NCBI GenBank assembly: GCA_963743015.1
Contig: CAVUOD010000020.1
Coordinates: forward strand, 93,621 to 157,620
Length of the DNA stretch: 64,000 nt
Source of the DNA: CAVSRC01 sp963743015
GTDB taxonomy: Bacteria > Pseudomonadota > Alphaproteobacteria > Rhizobiales > Kaistiaceae
Direction: 5' to 3'
Shown here: piece by piece, positions 1 to 7,750 of the stretch
How the letters are laid out: each line of letters starts with the position of its first letter
Numbering within the stretch: the first letter of the stretch is position 1
Notes under the pieces: generated by a model
Database searches by the model: none
Seen by the model: the letters and a program-made list of their open reading frames with translations, nothing else
What the model was told of the DNA's origin: nothing
Position numbers and translations under genes: made by a program

Positions 1-710
1 AGCCGCTCGCCGATGCACAAGGGGATCGAAGTCGCGCGGGCAAGATCGGCCATGGCCTCGATCATCGTCGAGGTGACCGCGTCCTCGACGAACATCGGAC
101 GCAGCGGCTCGAGTTCGTGGAGGAGCACGCGCGCCATCGGCGCATGAACGCGGCCGTGGAAATCGAAGGCGAGGTCCATGGCGGGGCCAACCGCACTCCT
201 GAGGTCAGCCAGCGTGCGCACGATGCCGTCGATCTTGGCGTAGGTGTCGACGATCTGCAGCTCGGCCGAGATGTTGAACTTCACCGCGTCGTAGCCGGCC
301 GCCTGGATCGCCTTCACGCCCGCGATGAGATCGCTCGGCCGGTCGCCGCCTGCCCAGCGGTAGCTGCGCACCTTGTCGCGCACCTTGCCGCCGAGCAGCG
401 CATGGACCGGCCGGCCGAGCGACTGGCCGAGGATGTCCCACAGCGCCATGTCGATGCCCGACATCGCGCTCATCAGCACCGGCCCGCCGCGATAGCAGCC
501 GTTGCGATAGAGCATCTGCCAGGTGTCCTCGATCCGGCGCGGGTCGCGGCCGATGAGGAAATCGGCAAGCTCGGCCACCGCCGCGGCAAGCGTCTCGGCA
601 TGGCCTTCGAGAACAGGCTCGCCCCAGCCGGAAAGCCCCTCGTCGGTCTCCACCTTGAGGAACAGCCAGCGCGGGGCAACCAGAAAGGTCTTGAGTGCGG
701 TGATCTTCAT
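1..710 (-). CDS. dgoD: Enolase-superfamily sugar-acid dehydratase, galactonate dehydratase-like (partial)
   Basis: About 236 residues of the N-terminal part are visible; the gene runs off the left edge. It starts MKITALKTFLVAPRWLFLKV and contains the enolase-superfamily N-terminal domain (GLSGWGEPVLEGHA, MSGIDMALWDILG) followed by the start of the barrel with FDFHGRVHAPMA and ELEPLRPMFVEDAV, which match the metal-ligand Asp and Glu positions of D-galactonate dehydratases. The family dehydrates a sugar acid to its 2-keto-3-deoxy product using Mg2+. The cupin gene upstream lies about 65 bases away on the same strand, so co-transcription is likely. Substrate is inferred from family resemblance only; a related mandelate-racemase-subgroup dehydratase is possible. 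Confidence 0.8.
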   Translation of the reverse strand, partial: MKITALKTFLVAPRWLFLKVETDEGLSGWGEPVLEGHAETLAAAVAELADFLIGRDPRRIEDTWQMLYRNGCYRGGPVLMSAMSGIDMALWDILGQSLGRPVHALLGGKVRDKVRSYRWAGGDRPSDLIAGVKAIQAAGYDAVKFNISAELQIVDTYAKIDGIVRTLADLRSAVGPAMDLAFDFHGRVHAPMARVLLHELEPLRPMFVEDAVTSTMIEAMADLARATSIPLCIGER

Positions 711-775
711 GACGGCTTGATACCTTGTCTGGTCGCCAAGGGACGACATGCCGGCTTACGCCACGGCGCGCCGTC

Positions 776-1284
776 CTACCCCGCCATGCTTCTATCATCG
801 GCCCGCCTGCACCAGCCACCGGATCGGCCTGCGGCAGCGGCACGGCGGCGATGCGGCGGCGGATGGCGGCGGTATCCTCGGCACCCTCGCGCATCAGGTC
901 GGCGCGCTGGCCGGCCGGATAGGCGCCGATGACCAGAAGGTCGGGCGAGCCGGAAAGGCGCTTGTGGCCGACCCCGGCCGGGATCAGCACCGCGTCGCCG
1001 GCTTGCGCCCGAACGGTGGCACCACCCTCCCCGCCGAAGCGCACCTCGGCCGAGCCGGCAGCGATGCCCAGAACTTCGTGGGCGGTCGAGTGGTAGTGGT
1101 GGAAGGGAAAGATGCCGTTTCGCCAGCCATGGCCCCAGCCGTTGCCGTGAAACAGATCCTCGAAGGCGCGCGCCGCATCGCCGGCCGACACGTCGATGGC
1201 GCCGGCATAGTGGATCAGCGGCAGGCGGCTGTTGGGGATGTCGCCATCGTCGGCGAAATGGTGAAGCGTGATCTTCGCAGCCAT
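776..1284 (-). CDS. Cupin-domain protein, YjlB-like (3' end probably frameshifted)
   Basis: The protein starts MAAKITLHHFADDGDIPNSR and is about 168 residues long. It carries a cupin fold with FHHYHSTAHEVLGIAAG (metal-binding His/Glu cluster), a Gly-rich second half and GDAVLIPAGVGHKRL. This resembles the YjlB group of small cytoplasmic cupins, whose substrate is unknown. After PMIEAWRG the open frame continues to position 205, through the start of the downstream dehydratase gene. A one-base change in the CCCC run at 778-782 would give a TAG at 776-778 and a normal family length, so I place the end there. It sits between a small unknown gene and the sugar-acid dehydratase on the same strand, which suggests a sugar or sugar-acid role. 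Confidence 0.72.
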
Positions 1285-1307
1285 CGCACCGGATCCTTTG
1301 CGGTCGA

Positions 1308-1538
1308 TCACCCCGCGCCGCCCTTGTCGACGTGCCACTCCATCGGGTCCACACCCAAAGACCACGTGAAGCCGGCATTGGCCAACGTGGCCGCCAGGTC
1401 CACGGGGCACAGGCACAGGTTCATCGCATGGTGACCGGCACCCTCCGCCCATACCAGCTTGTCGGCACCGCCAAGAAGGTTCGTCAACTCAGCCGGCGTA
1501 TTGTACCAGCGCCCTTCATATTCGACTGAATTGCACAT
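1308..1538 (-). CDS. Small hypothetical protein
   Basis: A 76-residue frame starting MCNSVEYEGRWYNTPAELT, with no membrane segment or signal peptide. It includes GGADKLVWAEGAGHHAMNLC and ends WSLGVDPMEWHVDKGGAG. The acidic, Trp/His-rich content and normal codon pattern suggest a real protein, but I recognise no family. The frame extends upstream to 1640; I chose the internal ATG because it clears the conserved inverted repeat at 1571-1600. It lies 23 bases upstream of the cupin gene on the same strand and is divergent from the SRPBCC gene. Confidence 0.5.
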   Translation of the reverse strand: MCNSVEYEGRWYNTPAELTNLLGGADKLVWAEGAGHHAMNLCLCPVDLAATLANAGFTWSLGVDPMEWHVDKGGAG

Positions 1539-1570
1539 CTGTTGCCGCCTGAACTGAGGGCCTTCGATCA

Positions 1571-1600
1571 GTTTGACAGGCCACAGGAGGACGGTCAAAG
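1571..1600. promoter_or_regulatory. Inverted-repeat operator candidate, copy A
   Basis: The site reads TTTGAC, 16 bases, GTCAAA. It lies 34 bases before the SRPBCC start codon and also upstream of the divergent small gene at 1538. A nearly identical element lies at 2391-2420 before the MMPL exporter. Palindromic arms at a promoter position suggest a repressor site (TetR-type arms look similar), but no cognate regulator is visible nearby. Confidence 0.55.
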
Positions 1601-1633
1601 TTCTCGGCTCGCGGACAGTTTTGGGGGGCACCG

Positions 1634-2284
1634 ATGGCATCGAATATCATTTCGAACCACCGTTTTTGCGTCCGCCGCCCGCCGAACCGTTTCAGCTTCG
1701 ACATCGTGACCCGCTGCACCGTGGCTGCGGCGCCGGAAGAACTGGCGGCGATCTTCGCCGAAGGCGATGGCGTCGCCGGATGGTGGCCGGGCGCCTTCCT
1801 GCGCGCCGAGACGATAAGCGGGCGCGCATCGGTGCCGGGCCAGGTGCTGCGCTTCCATACCAAGGGCATCATGCCCCATACCTTCCAGTTCATGGCCGAG
1901 ATCGAGGAGGCCGACCTGCCCTACCGCCACCGGTCGCGGATTTCCGGCGACTTCGTCGGCCGGACGACGATCACCACCGAACCCGAAGAGCACGGGCTTT
2001 GCCTGACGTTCCTGTGGCAGGTTGAGGTCCGCAAGAAGGGGCTGCGCCCGCTCACCCCGTTGATCCGCTGGCTGCTCATCGGCAACCACCTCTACGCCAT
2101 GTTCGTCGGCGCCAAGGGGCTGGAATACGAGCTCACCCGGCGGCGCGCGGCCCACTCCGGTGGTGTCGCGCAGATTGCGCCGCCGCCGCAGCCGGCCTTT
2201 CCGCATAATCTGGCGATCGTCCGGCGCCTCTATGGCTGGCGTGCCGACATCGCCGGCCCGACGCCGACGCGCGAGACCACCTGA
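1634..2284 (+). CDS. SRPBCC-family (START/polyketide-cyclase-like) protein
   Basis: A 216-residue protein without a signal peptide. The SRPBCC fold is suggested by the start of the core (FDIVTRCTVAAAPEELAAIF), GDGVAGWWPGAFLRAETISG, the strand RISGDFVGRTTITTEPEE and a long C-terminal helix region (RWLLIGNHLYAMFVGAKGLE). Members bind hydrophobic ligands in a deep pocket, and the reaction, if any, cannot be predicted. Residues after about 175 are a basic, proline-rich tail. It precedes the MMPL exporter on the same strand by 203 bases and shares an upstream inverted repeat with it, so the two may be coregulated. Confidence 0.75.
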   Translation: MASNIISNHRFCVRRPPNRFSFDIVTRCTVAAAPEELAAIFAEGDGVAGWWPGAFLRAETISGRASVPGQVLRFHTKGIMPHTFQFMAEIEEADLPYRHRSRISGDFVGRTTITTEPEEHGLCLTFLWQVEVRKKGLRPLTPLIRWLLIGNHLYAMFVGAKGLEYELTRRRAAHSGGVAQIAPPPQPAFPHNLAIVRRLYGWRADIAGPTPTRETT

Positions 2285-2390
2285 CGCACCCGCCCGTCCG
2301 CACCGGCGAATAGTCGACGTGCGCCGACGCTTGCCGCCGGGAGGCCGACGGCTCGCTGCGAAACGGCAGGCACCGGCCAACCTTCAAGAG

Positions 2391-2420
2391 GTTTGACAGG
2401 CCGCAAGGGACCGGTCAAAA
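2391..2420. promoter_or_regulatory. Inverted-repeat operator candidate, copy B
   Basis: The site reads TTTGAC, 16 bases, GTCAAA, with the same left arm GTTTGACAGGCC as copy A at 1571-1600. It lies 68 bases upstream of the MMPL exporter start. Both arms and the 16-base spacing are conserved while the middle differs, as expected for a dimeric regulator binding two promoters. Confidence 0.55.
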
Positions 2421-2487
2421 CCGTTGCATCCGCGCCGGGACTGGCTCGGGAACAGGGATTTCATTCGGCTCTGGACGCGGGCGTTCC

Positions 2488-4779
2488 ATGAAGGGACTGG
2501 GAATCGGTTTCGGCCTGGAGCGCGTCGCTCTGTTCGTCTACGAGCGCCCGCGCCTCGGCCTCCTCATCGTGCTCGTGATCGCCGCCTTCGCCGGCTACGG
2601 CATGATGCACGTGCGCTTCAACGACGACCTGCGCAACATCTTCGCCGGCGACACCCAGACCTATCGCGACTATGTCGCGGCGACCGACGAATTCGTCGAT
2701 CCGGAGAACGAGCTTCTCGTCCTGGTCGAGGGCAAGGACCTCGGCACGCCGGAGAATTTCCAGAAGCTGCAGGACTTCCAGCTCGAGCTGCAACTGGTCG
2801 ACGGCGTCGACAACGTCTATTCGCTGTTCGCCCTGCGCTCGCCCCCCGACGCCAATGGCGACGCCGCGCCGCTGGTCAACGATACCGCGAACGGACTGAC
2901 GCCGGAGCTGATCAAGCGCATCCGCGCCCACCCGGTGCTCGGCAGCCGGCTGATCTCCGCCGACGGCACGGCAATGGCCTTCACCGTCACGCCGAGCGAG
3001 CCCAAGGCGCCGCTGTCGGTCGCCCGCAAGATCGTCGCCGAGATCAACGCCACCGCCAAGGATGTCCTCGGCGGCAGCGACATGAAGGTGACCGTCACCG
3101 GCTTTCCGGTGATCCGCTATTCGATCGCCGACATCGTGCGCCACGACCAGATCACCCTCAACATCGTCGGCGCGTTGATCGGCACGGTGATGAGCCTGAT
3201 CGTCTTCCGCTCCTTCGTCGCCTCGATCCTGGCGGCGTCGCCGGCCATCCTCGCGGCCATGGCCGTGGTCGGCTTCATGGGGCTGTTCGGCGTCAAGGTG
3301 ACGGTGATGTCGACGATCGTGCCGGCGCTGGTGATGATCTTCGGCTATGCCGACGGCATGCATCTCGGCTTCGCCTGGCGCAAATACCGCCAGGCCGGCC
3401 ACGACGTCGTCGCGGCCGAGCGGCTGGCGCAGACCGAACTCGCCGGCGCCTGCGTGCTGTCGGCGGTCACCACGGCGATCGCCTTCCTGTCGCTGACCAT
3501 CTCGTCGGTGACCATGGTGCAGGGCTTCGGCGCTTCCGGCGCCGTCGGCACGCTCGCCGGCATGATGCTGGTGCTCATCATCCACGGCCTGCTGATGCGC
3601 GTCCTCGGCCGCTTCTGGAAATTGCGCCCGGGGGCAAGGACCGACAACCTGCTGGCGGCGCTGGAACAGCCCTGCGCCGGCATCGGCCGCTTCGCCGTGC
3701 GCCACGCGCGGTCGCTCTCGGTGCTCTCCGTGATCCTCTTCGTCGTGCTCGGCGCGGCGCATTTCTCGGTCAAGCCGGAGCATTCCTTCCGCGAGGACCT
3801 GCCCTCCAACAACCCGGCCAATGCCGCGCTCGGCCGTCTCGACAACGACTTCGGCGGCGTCTTCCCGCTCGAGATCGTCGTGCCCCTCAAGGGCGCCGCC
3901 CCGACCTCGCCCGCGGCGCTGAAGCGCATCCGCGACGTGCAGGACGCCGTTGCCAAGGTCGACGGCGTCGGCGCGCCGCTGTCGCTGTGGAACCTCGCCG
4001 AATGGCTGGACGGCGCCGACCCGGTGAACAGCGGCGCGGCGCTCACCAAGATGCTCGACGCGGTGACGCCGACGACCAGGAGCCGCTTCATCGGCAAGAC
4101 CGGCAATGCGCTCATCACCACGACCACGCGCGAGATGTCGAGCTCTCAGTCCGCCGCGCTCGTCGACAAGGTCGAGGCGGCGATCGCCGCCACCGGCATA
4201 GACGGCGTCAAGGTCACCGGGGTCACCGTGATCAACGCCCGCGAGAGCTCGCGCACCATCAGTAACCTCAACACCAGCCTGCTGCTCTCGGTGGTCGCCA
4301 ATCTCGGCGTCATCGCGCTGGCCTTCGGCGGCCTGTCTTTCGGGCTGGTCTCATTCCTGCCCAACATGTTGCCCATTCTGGCGGTCGGTTCGATGCTGTT
4401 TCTCGCCGGACGCGGCATGCAGTTCACCGCCGTCATCGCCCTGACCGTCGCTTTCGGTGTCGCCGTCAACGACTCGGTGCATTTCATCAACCGCTTCCTG
4501 CACACCGACAACGACGGCTCGCTCTCCGGCCGCCTGATCGAGACGTCGCGGCGCATCGGCCCGGTGATCATCGGCGCGACGCTGATCATCATCGCCGGCG
4601 TGTCGACGACGCTGACCAGCGCCATGCCCACCATCGGTCTGTTCGGCAAGATCGCCGCACTGACCCTGGTCGCCGGCATCGTCGGCGATCTCATCGTCCT
4701 GCCGGCGCTGATGGGGGGCCCGGCACGCCGCTGGTTCGACCGCCACCGCACTATCAACCCGCACGAGGCAAACCCATGA
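2488..4779 (+). CDS. RND-superfamily / MMPL-type transporter
   Basis: An intact 763-residue inner-membrane protein with the duplicated RND layout. TM1 is near residues 24-42 and is followed by a periplasmic domain to about 215. A five-helix block follows at 220-395 (with VPALVMIFGYADGMHLGF), then TM7 near 409, a second periplasmic domain and a second helix block from about 598 (with VAFGVAVNDSVHFINRFL). The intramembrane acidic residues in GYADGMH and AVNDSVHF match the proton relay of the family. Such proteins (COG1033/MMPL) export lipids or hydrophobic compounds. The stop overlaps the next start (ATGA), so it is translationally coupled to a small secreted protein. Confidence 0.85.
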   Translation: MKGLGIGFGLERVALFVYERPRLGLLIVLVIAAFAGYGMMHVRFNDDLRNIFAGDTQTYRDYVAATDEFVDPENELLVLVEGKDLGTPENFQKLQDFQLELQLVDGVDNVYSLFALRSPPDANGDAAPLVNDTANGLTPELIKRIRAHPVLGSRLISADGTAMAFTVTPSEPKAPLSVARKIVAEINATAKDVLGGSDMKVTVTGFPVIRYSIADIVRHDQITLNIVGALIGTVMSLIVFRSFVASILAASPAILAAMAVVGFMGLFGVKVTVMSTIVPALVMIFGYADGMHLGFAWRKYRQAGHDVVAAERLAQTELAGACVLSAVTTAIAFLSLTISSVTMVQGFGASGAVGTLAGMMLVLIIHGLLMRVLGRFWKLRPGARTDNLLAALEQPCAGIGRFAVRHARSLSVLSVILFVVLGAAHFSVKPEHSFREDLPSNNPANAALGRLDNDFGGVFPLEIVVPLKGAAPTSPAALKRIRDVQDAVAKVDGVGAPLSLWNLAEWLDGADPVNSGAALTKMLDAVTPTTRSRFIGKTGNALITTTTREMSSSQSAALVDKVEAAIAATGIDGVKVTGVTVINARESSRTISNLNTSLLLSVVANLGVIALAFGGLSFGLVSFLPNMLPILAVGSMLFLAGRGMQFTAVIALTVAFGVAVNDSVHFINRFLHTDNDGSLSGRLIETSRRIGPVIIGATLIIIAGVSTTLTSAMPTIGLFGKIAALTLVAGIVGDLIVLPALMGGPARRWFDRHRTINPHEANP

Positions 4780-5276
4780 AGCGCGCCCTTCCCCTGGCCC
4801 TCCTCGCCACCATCGCCTTCACCCTGCCGGCGCTTGCCGCCGATCCGATCCTGTCGCGGCTGGCCGGCACCTGGACCGGCCGCGGCGCCTACAAGCAGAG
4901 CGCCAGCGCCGCGCAGGAGCGCGTCTTCTGCAAGATCACCAACACGCTGGTGCAGAACGGCAATGCATTGCAGCAGAGCGGCCGTTGCTCGGTCTCCAGC
5001 GGCTCCGGCGCCATCAGCGGCCTGATCAAGGCCACCGGCGGCGGCCGCTACAGCGGCACGATCAGCAGCATGGCCACGGAAGGCCCGGCCAATCTCCGTG
5101 GCAGCGGCAGCGGCGGACGCCTGACGCTGCGCATGTCCTTTGTCGACCCACAGACCCATGCAAAGGCGACGTCGGTGACCACCATGACGCTCACCGGCAA
5201 GGGCTATCAGCTGTTGACCCGCCGCCAGGACGGCGGCAAGTCGTGGACGCCGACCGACATCAGCTTCACCAAGTAG
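4776..5276 (+). CDS. Small secreted hypothetical protein
   Basis: A 166-residue protein with a clear Sec signal peptide (MKRALPLALLATIAFTLPALAA, shown here in two parts: MKRALPLALLATIAF then TLPALAA, cleavage near residue 22). The mature part is rich in Gly, Ser and Thr and in predicted beta strands (LAGTWTGRGAY, GGRYSGTISSM, LTLRMSFVDPQT), and holds two Cys (CKIT, GRCSVSS) that could form a disulfide. It resembles lipocalin-like secreted proteins, but I cannot name a family. Its start overlaps the exporter stop by four bases, so a role as a periplasmic partner of that transporter is plausible. Confidence 0.75.
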   Translation: MKRALPLALLATIAFTLPALAADPILSRLAGTWTGRGAYKQSASAAQERVFCKITNTLVQNGNALQQSGRCSVSSGSGAISGLIKATGGGRYSGTISSMATEGPANLRGSGSGGRLTLRMSFVDPQTHAKATSVTTMTLTGKGYQLLTRRQDGGKSWTPTDISFTK

Positions 5277-5347
5277 GCGGGCGACAGATAGGCAGTCGGC
5301 GGTCGGCACGCGGGCCGTCCTGCCGCTGTGCACGATCTCTTTCCACC

Positions 5348-5420
5348 GTCATCCTCCGCGAGAATCATGCCCGCGGAGAGCGATCCCCCGGTCTCGGCTC
5401 ATGCCTCGCCGGAGGATGAC
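5348..5420. repeat. Intergenic inverted repeat between convergent genes
   Basis: Perfect 11-base arms GTCATCCTCCG (5348-5358) and CGGAGGATGAC (5410-5420) flank a C-rich 51-base interior. The element sits between the convergent small secreted gene and nikR. It resembles the interspersed palindromic elements common between rhizobial genes and may also act as a bidirectional transcription stop. Confidence 0.55.
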
Positions 5421-5457
5421 CGCGGAGGGAAGGCAATCCGGGCGGCCGGCTCCCGGC

Positions 5458-5917
5458 TCACGCCTGGATGTGCTGGTGGGGGGCGCCGCCGGACTCGTGC
5501 CGGTGCGGGTGGTCGGAAAGCTTGACCGGAATGACATGCAGGCTGGCATGGCGCACGCCGCGCTGGGTGCTGATCTCGTCGGCGACGTGCTGAACCGCCT
5601 GCGCGGCACCGCGCAGCACCGACATCTCCAGGCAGCTCGTATGGTCGAGCGGCACGCGCATATTGGCGGCGAACATGTCGTGGTGCTCGTGCTGCAGGCG
5701 GGTCAGCCGCTGCGCCAGGTCGCGCGTGCCATAGTCGAAGACATAGCCGAGCACGGCGATGCACATGCGCGTTAGACGTCTTCGCCTGCTCGCGGTTGGC
5801 GACCTCGCGGACGATATCGCGAAAGGCTTCCGAGCGGCTGTCATAGCCGCGTTGCCTGGTCAGCGCGTCGACCACGTCGAGCAGATCGTCGTCGATCGTA
5901 ATGGTGATGCGCTGCAT
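5458..5917 (-). CDS. nikR: NikR-type nickel-responsive regulator (frameshifted)
   Basis: The N-terminus MQRITITIDDDLLDVVDALT plus GYDSRSEAFRDIVREVAN is the ribbon-helix-helix DNA-binding domain of NikR. After about residue 50 the homology continues in another frame (break near 5770) with CIAVLGYVFDYGTRDLA, LQHEHHDMFAAN, DHTSCLEMSVLRG and TQRGVRHASLHVIPV, the ACT-like nickel-sensing domain. Relative to E. coli NikR, the His76 and Cys95 ligand positions are kept, but the LHVH motif (His87, His89) reads MRVP. The tail is His-rich (HPHRHESGGAPHQH). It follows the cobalt/nickel ECF transporter on the same strand and probably represses it through the operator at 8883-8911. Confidence 0.82.
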
Positions 5918-6024
5918 CGCAGCCTCTCCTTGCTATGCCGGTCCCGCTTTGGCGACACATAGTACAATGCGAATACTAAGCCAGCTAATGCAAGAGGAAA
6001 ACAGGGCCGTTCGGCGCCGGGGCC

Positions 6025-6874
6025 TCAGCGCTCCTCGTCGCCCGCATCGGCGCGATGCAGATGGTGATGGCTGTGGGCGGCGTGCGCGCCATGCAGGTGG
6101 AGATGCGCGTGGGACAGGCCGGCGCGCTTGAGCAGCGCGACATCGTGCAGGATCTCACGGGGGCTGCCCTCGGCGATGACGCGGCCGCCTTCCAGCACGA
6201 AGCAGTGGTCGGCGATGTCCTCGACGATATCGAGATCGTGGGTCGCGGTGATGACGGTGCGGCCCGAGCCGTGGCACCTGACCAGGAAGTCGATGAGGTG
6301 GCTGGCGCTTTTCGGGTCGAGCGAGGCGGTCGGCTCGTCGAAGAGCAGCACCTCCGGGTCGAGCACCAGGACCGAGGCGAGCGCCACGCGCTTCTTCTCG
6401 CCGCCCGACAGGCGATGCGGCGGCCGATCCTTGAGATGGGCGATGGCGAATTCCGCCAGCGCCCGCGGCGACGCGCCGGCGCACCTCCTCCTTCGGCCAG
6501 CCCATCTGCAAGGGCCCGAAGGCGATCTCGTCGAAGACGGTCGGGTTGAAGAGCTGGACGTCGGCGTTCTGGAAGACGAAGCCGACGCGGCGGCGGAAGG
6601 CGAGCGCCGTGTCGTCGTCGGCGAAGCGTTCTTCGGTGAGCGGCTCGCCGAAGGCCTCGATCCGCCCGCGATCGGGGAAATAGAGCCCGTCGAGGAGCCT
6701 GAGAAGCGTCGACTTGCCCGAGCCGTTGGCGCCGAGCAGCACGATGCGCTCGCCGGCCATGATGCTCAGGCTGAGGCCGTCGAGGGCCGGCGTCTCGTGA
6801 TAGGCGTAGCCGACATCGGCCACGTCGAAGACGGGCGGCGCGGAAAACGTCGGGGGGAGCGATCCGTCCATCAT
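6025..6874 (-). CDS. cbiO: ECF transporter ATPase, CbiO/NikO (frameshifted)
   Basis: The ATP-binding subunit that energises nickel/cobalt uptake. It has the Walker A motif LLGANGSGKSTLLRLLDG, a Q-loop (RVGFVFQNADVQLF), a signature (LSGGEKKR, reached only after a frame change near 6478), Walker B (VLLFDEPTASLDP) and the switch His (ITATHDLD). The C-terminus is rich in His (SHAHLHLHGAHAAHSHHHLH), a metal-binding tail seen in Ni/Co-linked proteins. Its ATG overlaps the cbiQ stop (ATGA). Reconstructed length is about 283 residues, normal for the family. The break lies in a GC-rich stretch and looks like a one-base error. Confidence 0.85.
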
Positions 6875-7706
6875 GCCTGAAGCCACAGAGCCAGAGAGGA
6901 AACCAGGACGAAGCCGAAGGCCGCCGCCCAGTCGATCGCGCCGATGCGAAAATCGTCGAGCAGCCGGGGCTCGCCGCGATAGCCGCGCGAGATCATGGCG
7001 AGGTGGACCTCCGTGCTCATGTCGAGCGCCTTGCCGAGCAGCGCGCCCGCCGTTGCCGTGGCCAGCCGGCGCCGGTCGCGCGGGGCCAGGCGGCCGACCA
7101 TGCGGCTCTGCCGCGCCTCGAACATCTGCGCCGCGCGTGTGCAGCAAGCACGAAGACATAGCGGTAGGTCATGCCCAGGATGACGACCAGCACCACCGGC
7201 AGGCGATAGGCACGCATCGCCTTGAGCAGATGCGCCCAGGGCGTCGACAGGATGAGCAGCAGGGCATAGGTCGCGGTCGTCTCCGAGCGGCCGGTGAGGA
7301 AGGCGGCGCTGCGCACGCCCTGCAGCGTGACCGGCCAGCCGAGAAGCGGCAGGGTGAGGACGACATCGCCGGGCACCAGGAAGAGCGCCGGCAGCGCGAT
7401 CAGGCCGGTGAAGGCGAGCACGCCGATCCATACCTGACCGGCGAGCCGGGCAATGGCGATGCCGGAGGCGAGCGCCAGTGCGACCGCCAGCAGGAACAGC
7501 CCGGCGAGAACCGCAAGCGACTTCACCATGACCGCGACGACGATGAAGCCGACGACGATGCCGAGCTTCACCCGCGGATCGAGCTTCTGCAGGAAGCCGT
7601 CGCGCCGGGCGAAGTCGTCGGCATCGAGCGCATGGGCGAGCGCATGGGCGATGCCGTCGGCGAGCCGGTCGACAAAGGTGCCCCGATGGCGGCCAGTGCC
7701 GGCCAT
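6871..7706 (-). CDS. cbiQ: ECF transporter transmembrane subunit, CbiQ (frameshifted)
   Basis: This is the T-component that couples the ATPase to the substrate-binding membrane protein. It has FVDRLADGIAHALAHALDAD, then LQKLDPRVKLGIVVGFIVVA opening the first membrane segments, further helices to about residue 190, and ILGMTYRYVFVLAAHA. Homology continues in another frame (break near 7140) with MFEARQSRMVGRL, the coupling-helix region, and AMISRGYRGEP with its Ala-Arg-Gly core. The start is uncertain: ATG at 7706 is in frame, but an ATG at 7731 (MAEQSFVRHGRH) becomes usable if another base is wrong. Both lie in a 12-base-pair hairpin. Confidence 0.82.
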
Positions 7707-7738
7707 GGCGGACGAAGGATTGCTCTGCCATGGCCGGC
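7698..7738 (-). promoter_or_regulatory. Inverted repeat over the cbiQ start codon
   Basis: Arms GCCGGCCATGGC (7698-7709) and GCCATGGCCGGC (7727-7738) are perfectly complementary over 12 bases with a 17-base loop. Both arms contain an ATG on the minus strand, so folding in the cbiMQO mRNA would hide the cbiQ initiation region. It could tune subunit ratios or be a chance GC palindrome. Confidence 0.35.
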
Positions 7739-7750
7739 CCCGCGCGCATC

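Noticed and set aside
2461..3783. A 440-residue minus-strand frame inside the MMPL exporter.
   Set aside because: The His/Asp/Glu/Arg-rich composition is what antisense of hydrophobic high-GC codons gives; the exporter is intact on the plus strand.
5960..5978. Short dyad TAGTA...TACTA upstream of nikR, as a second NikR site.
   Set aside because: The arms are only five bases and do not match GTATGA/TCATAC; it may be part of a promoter but evidence is too weak.
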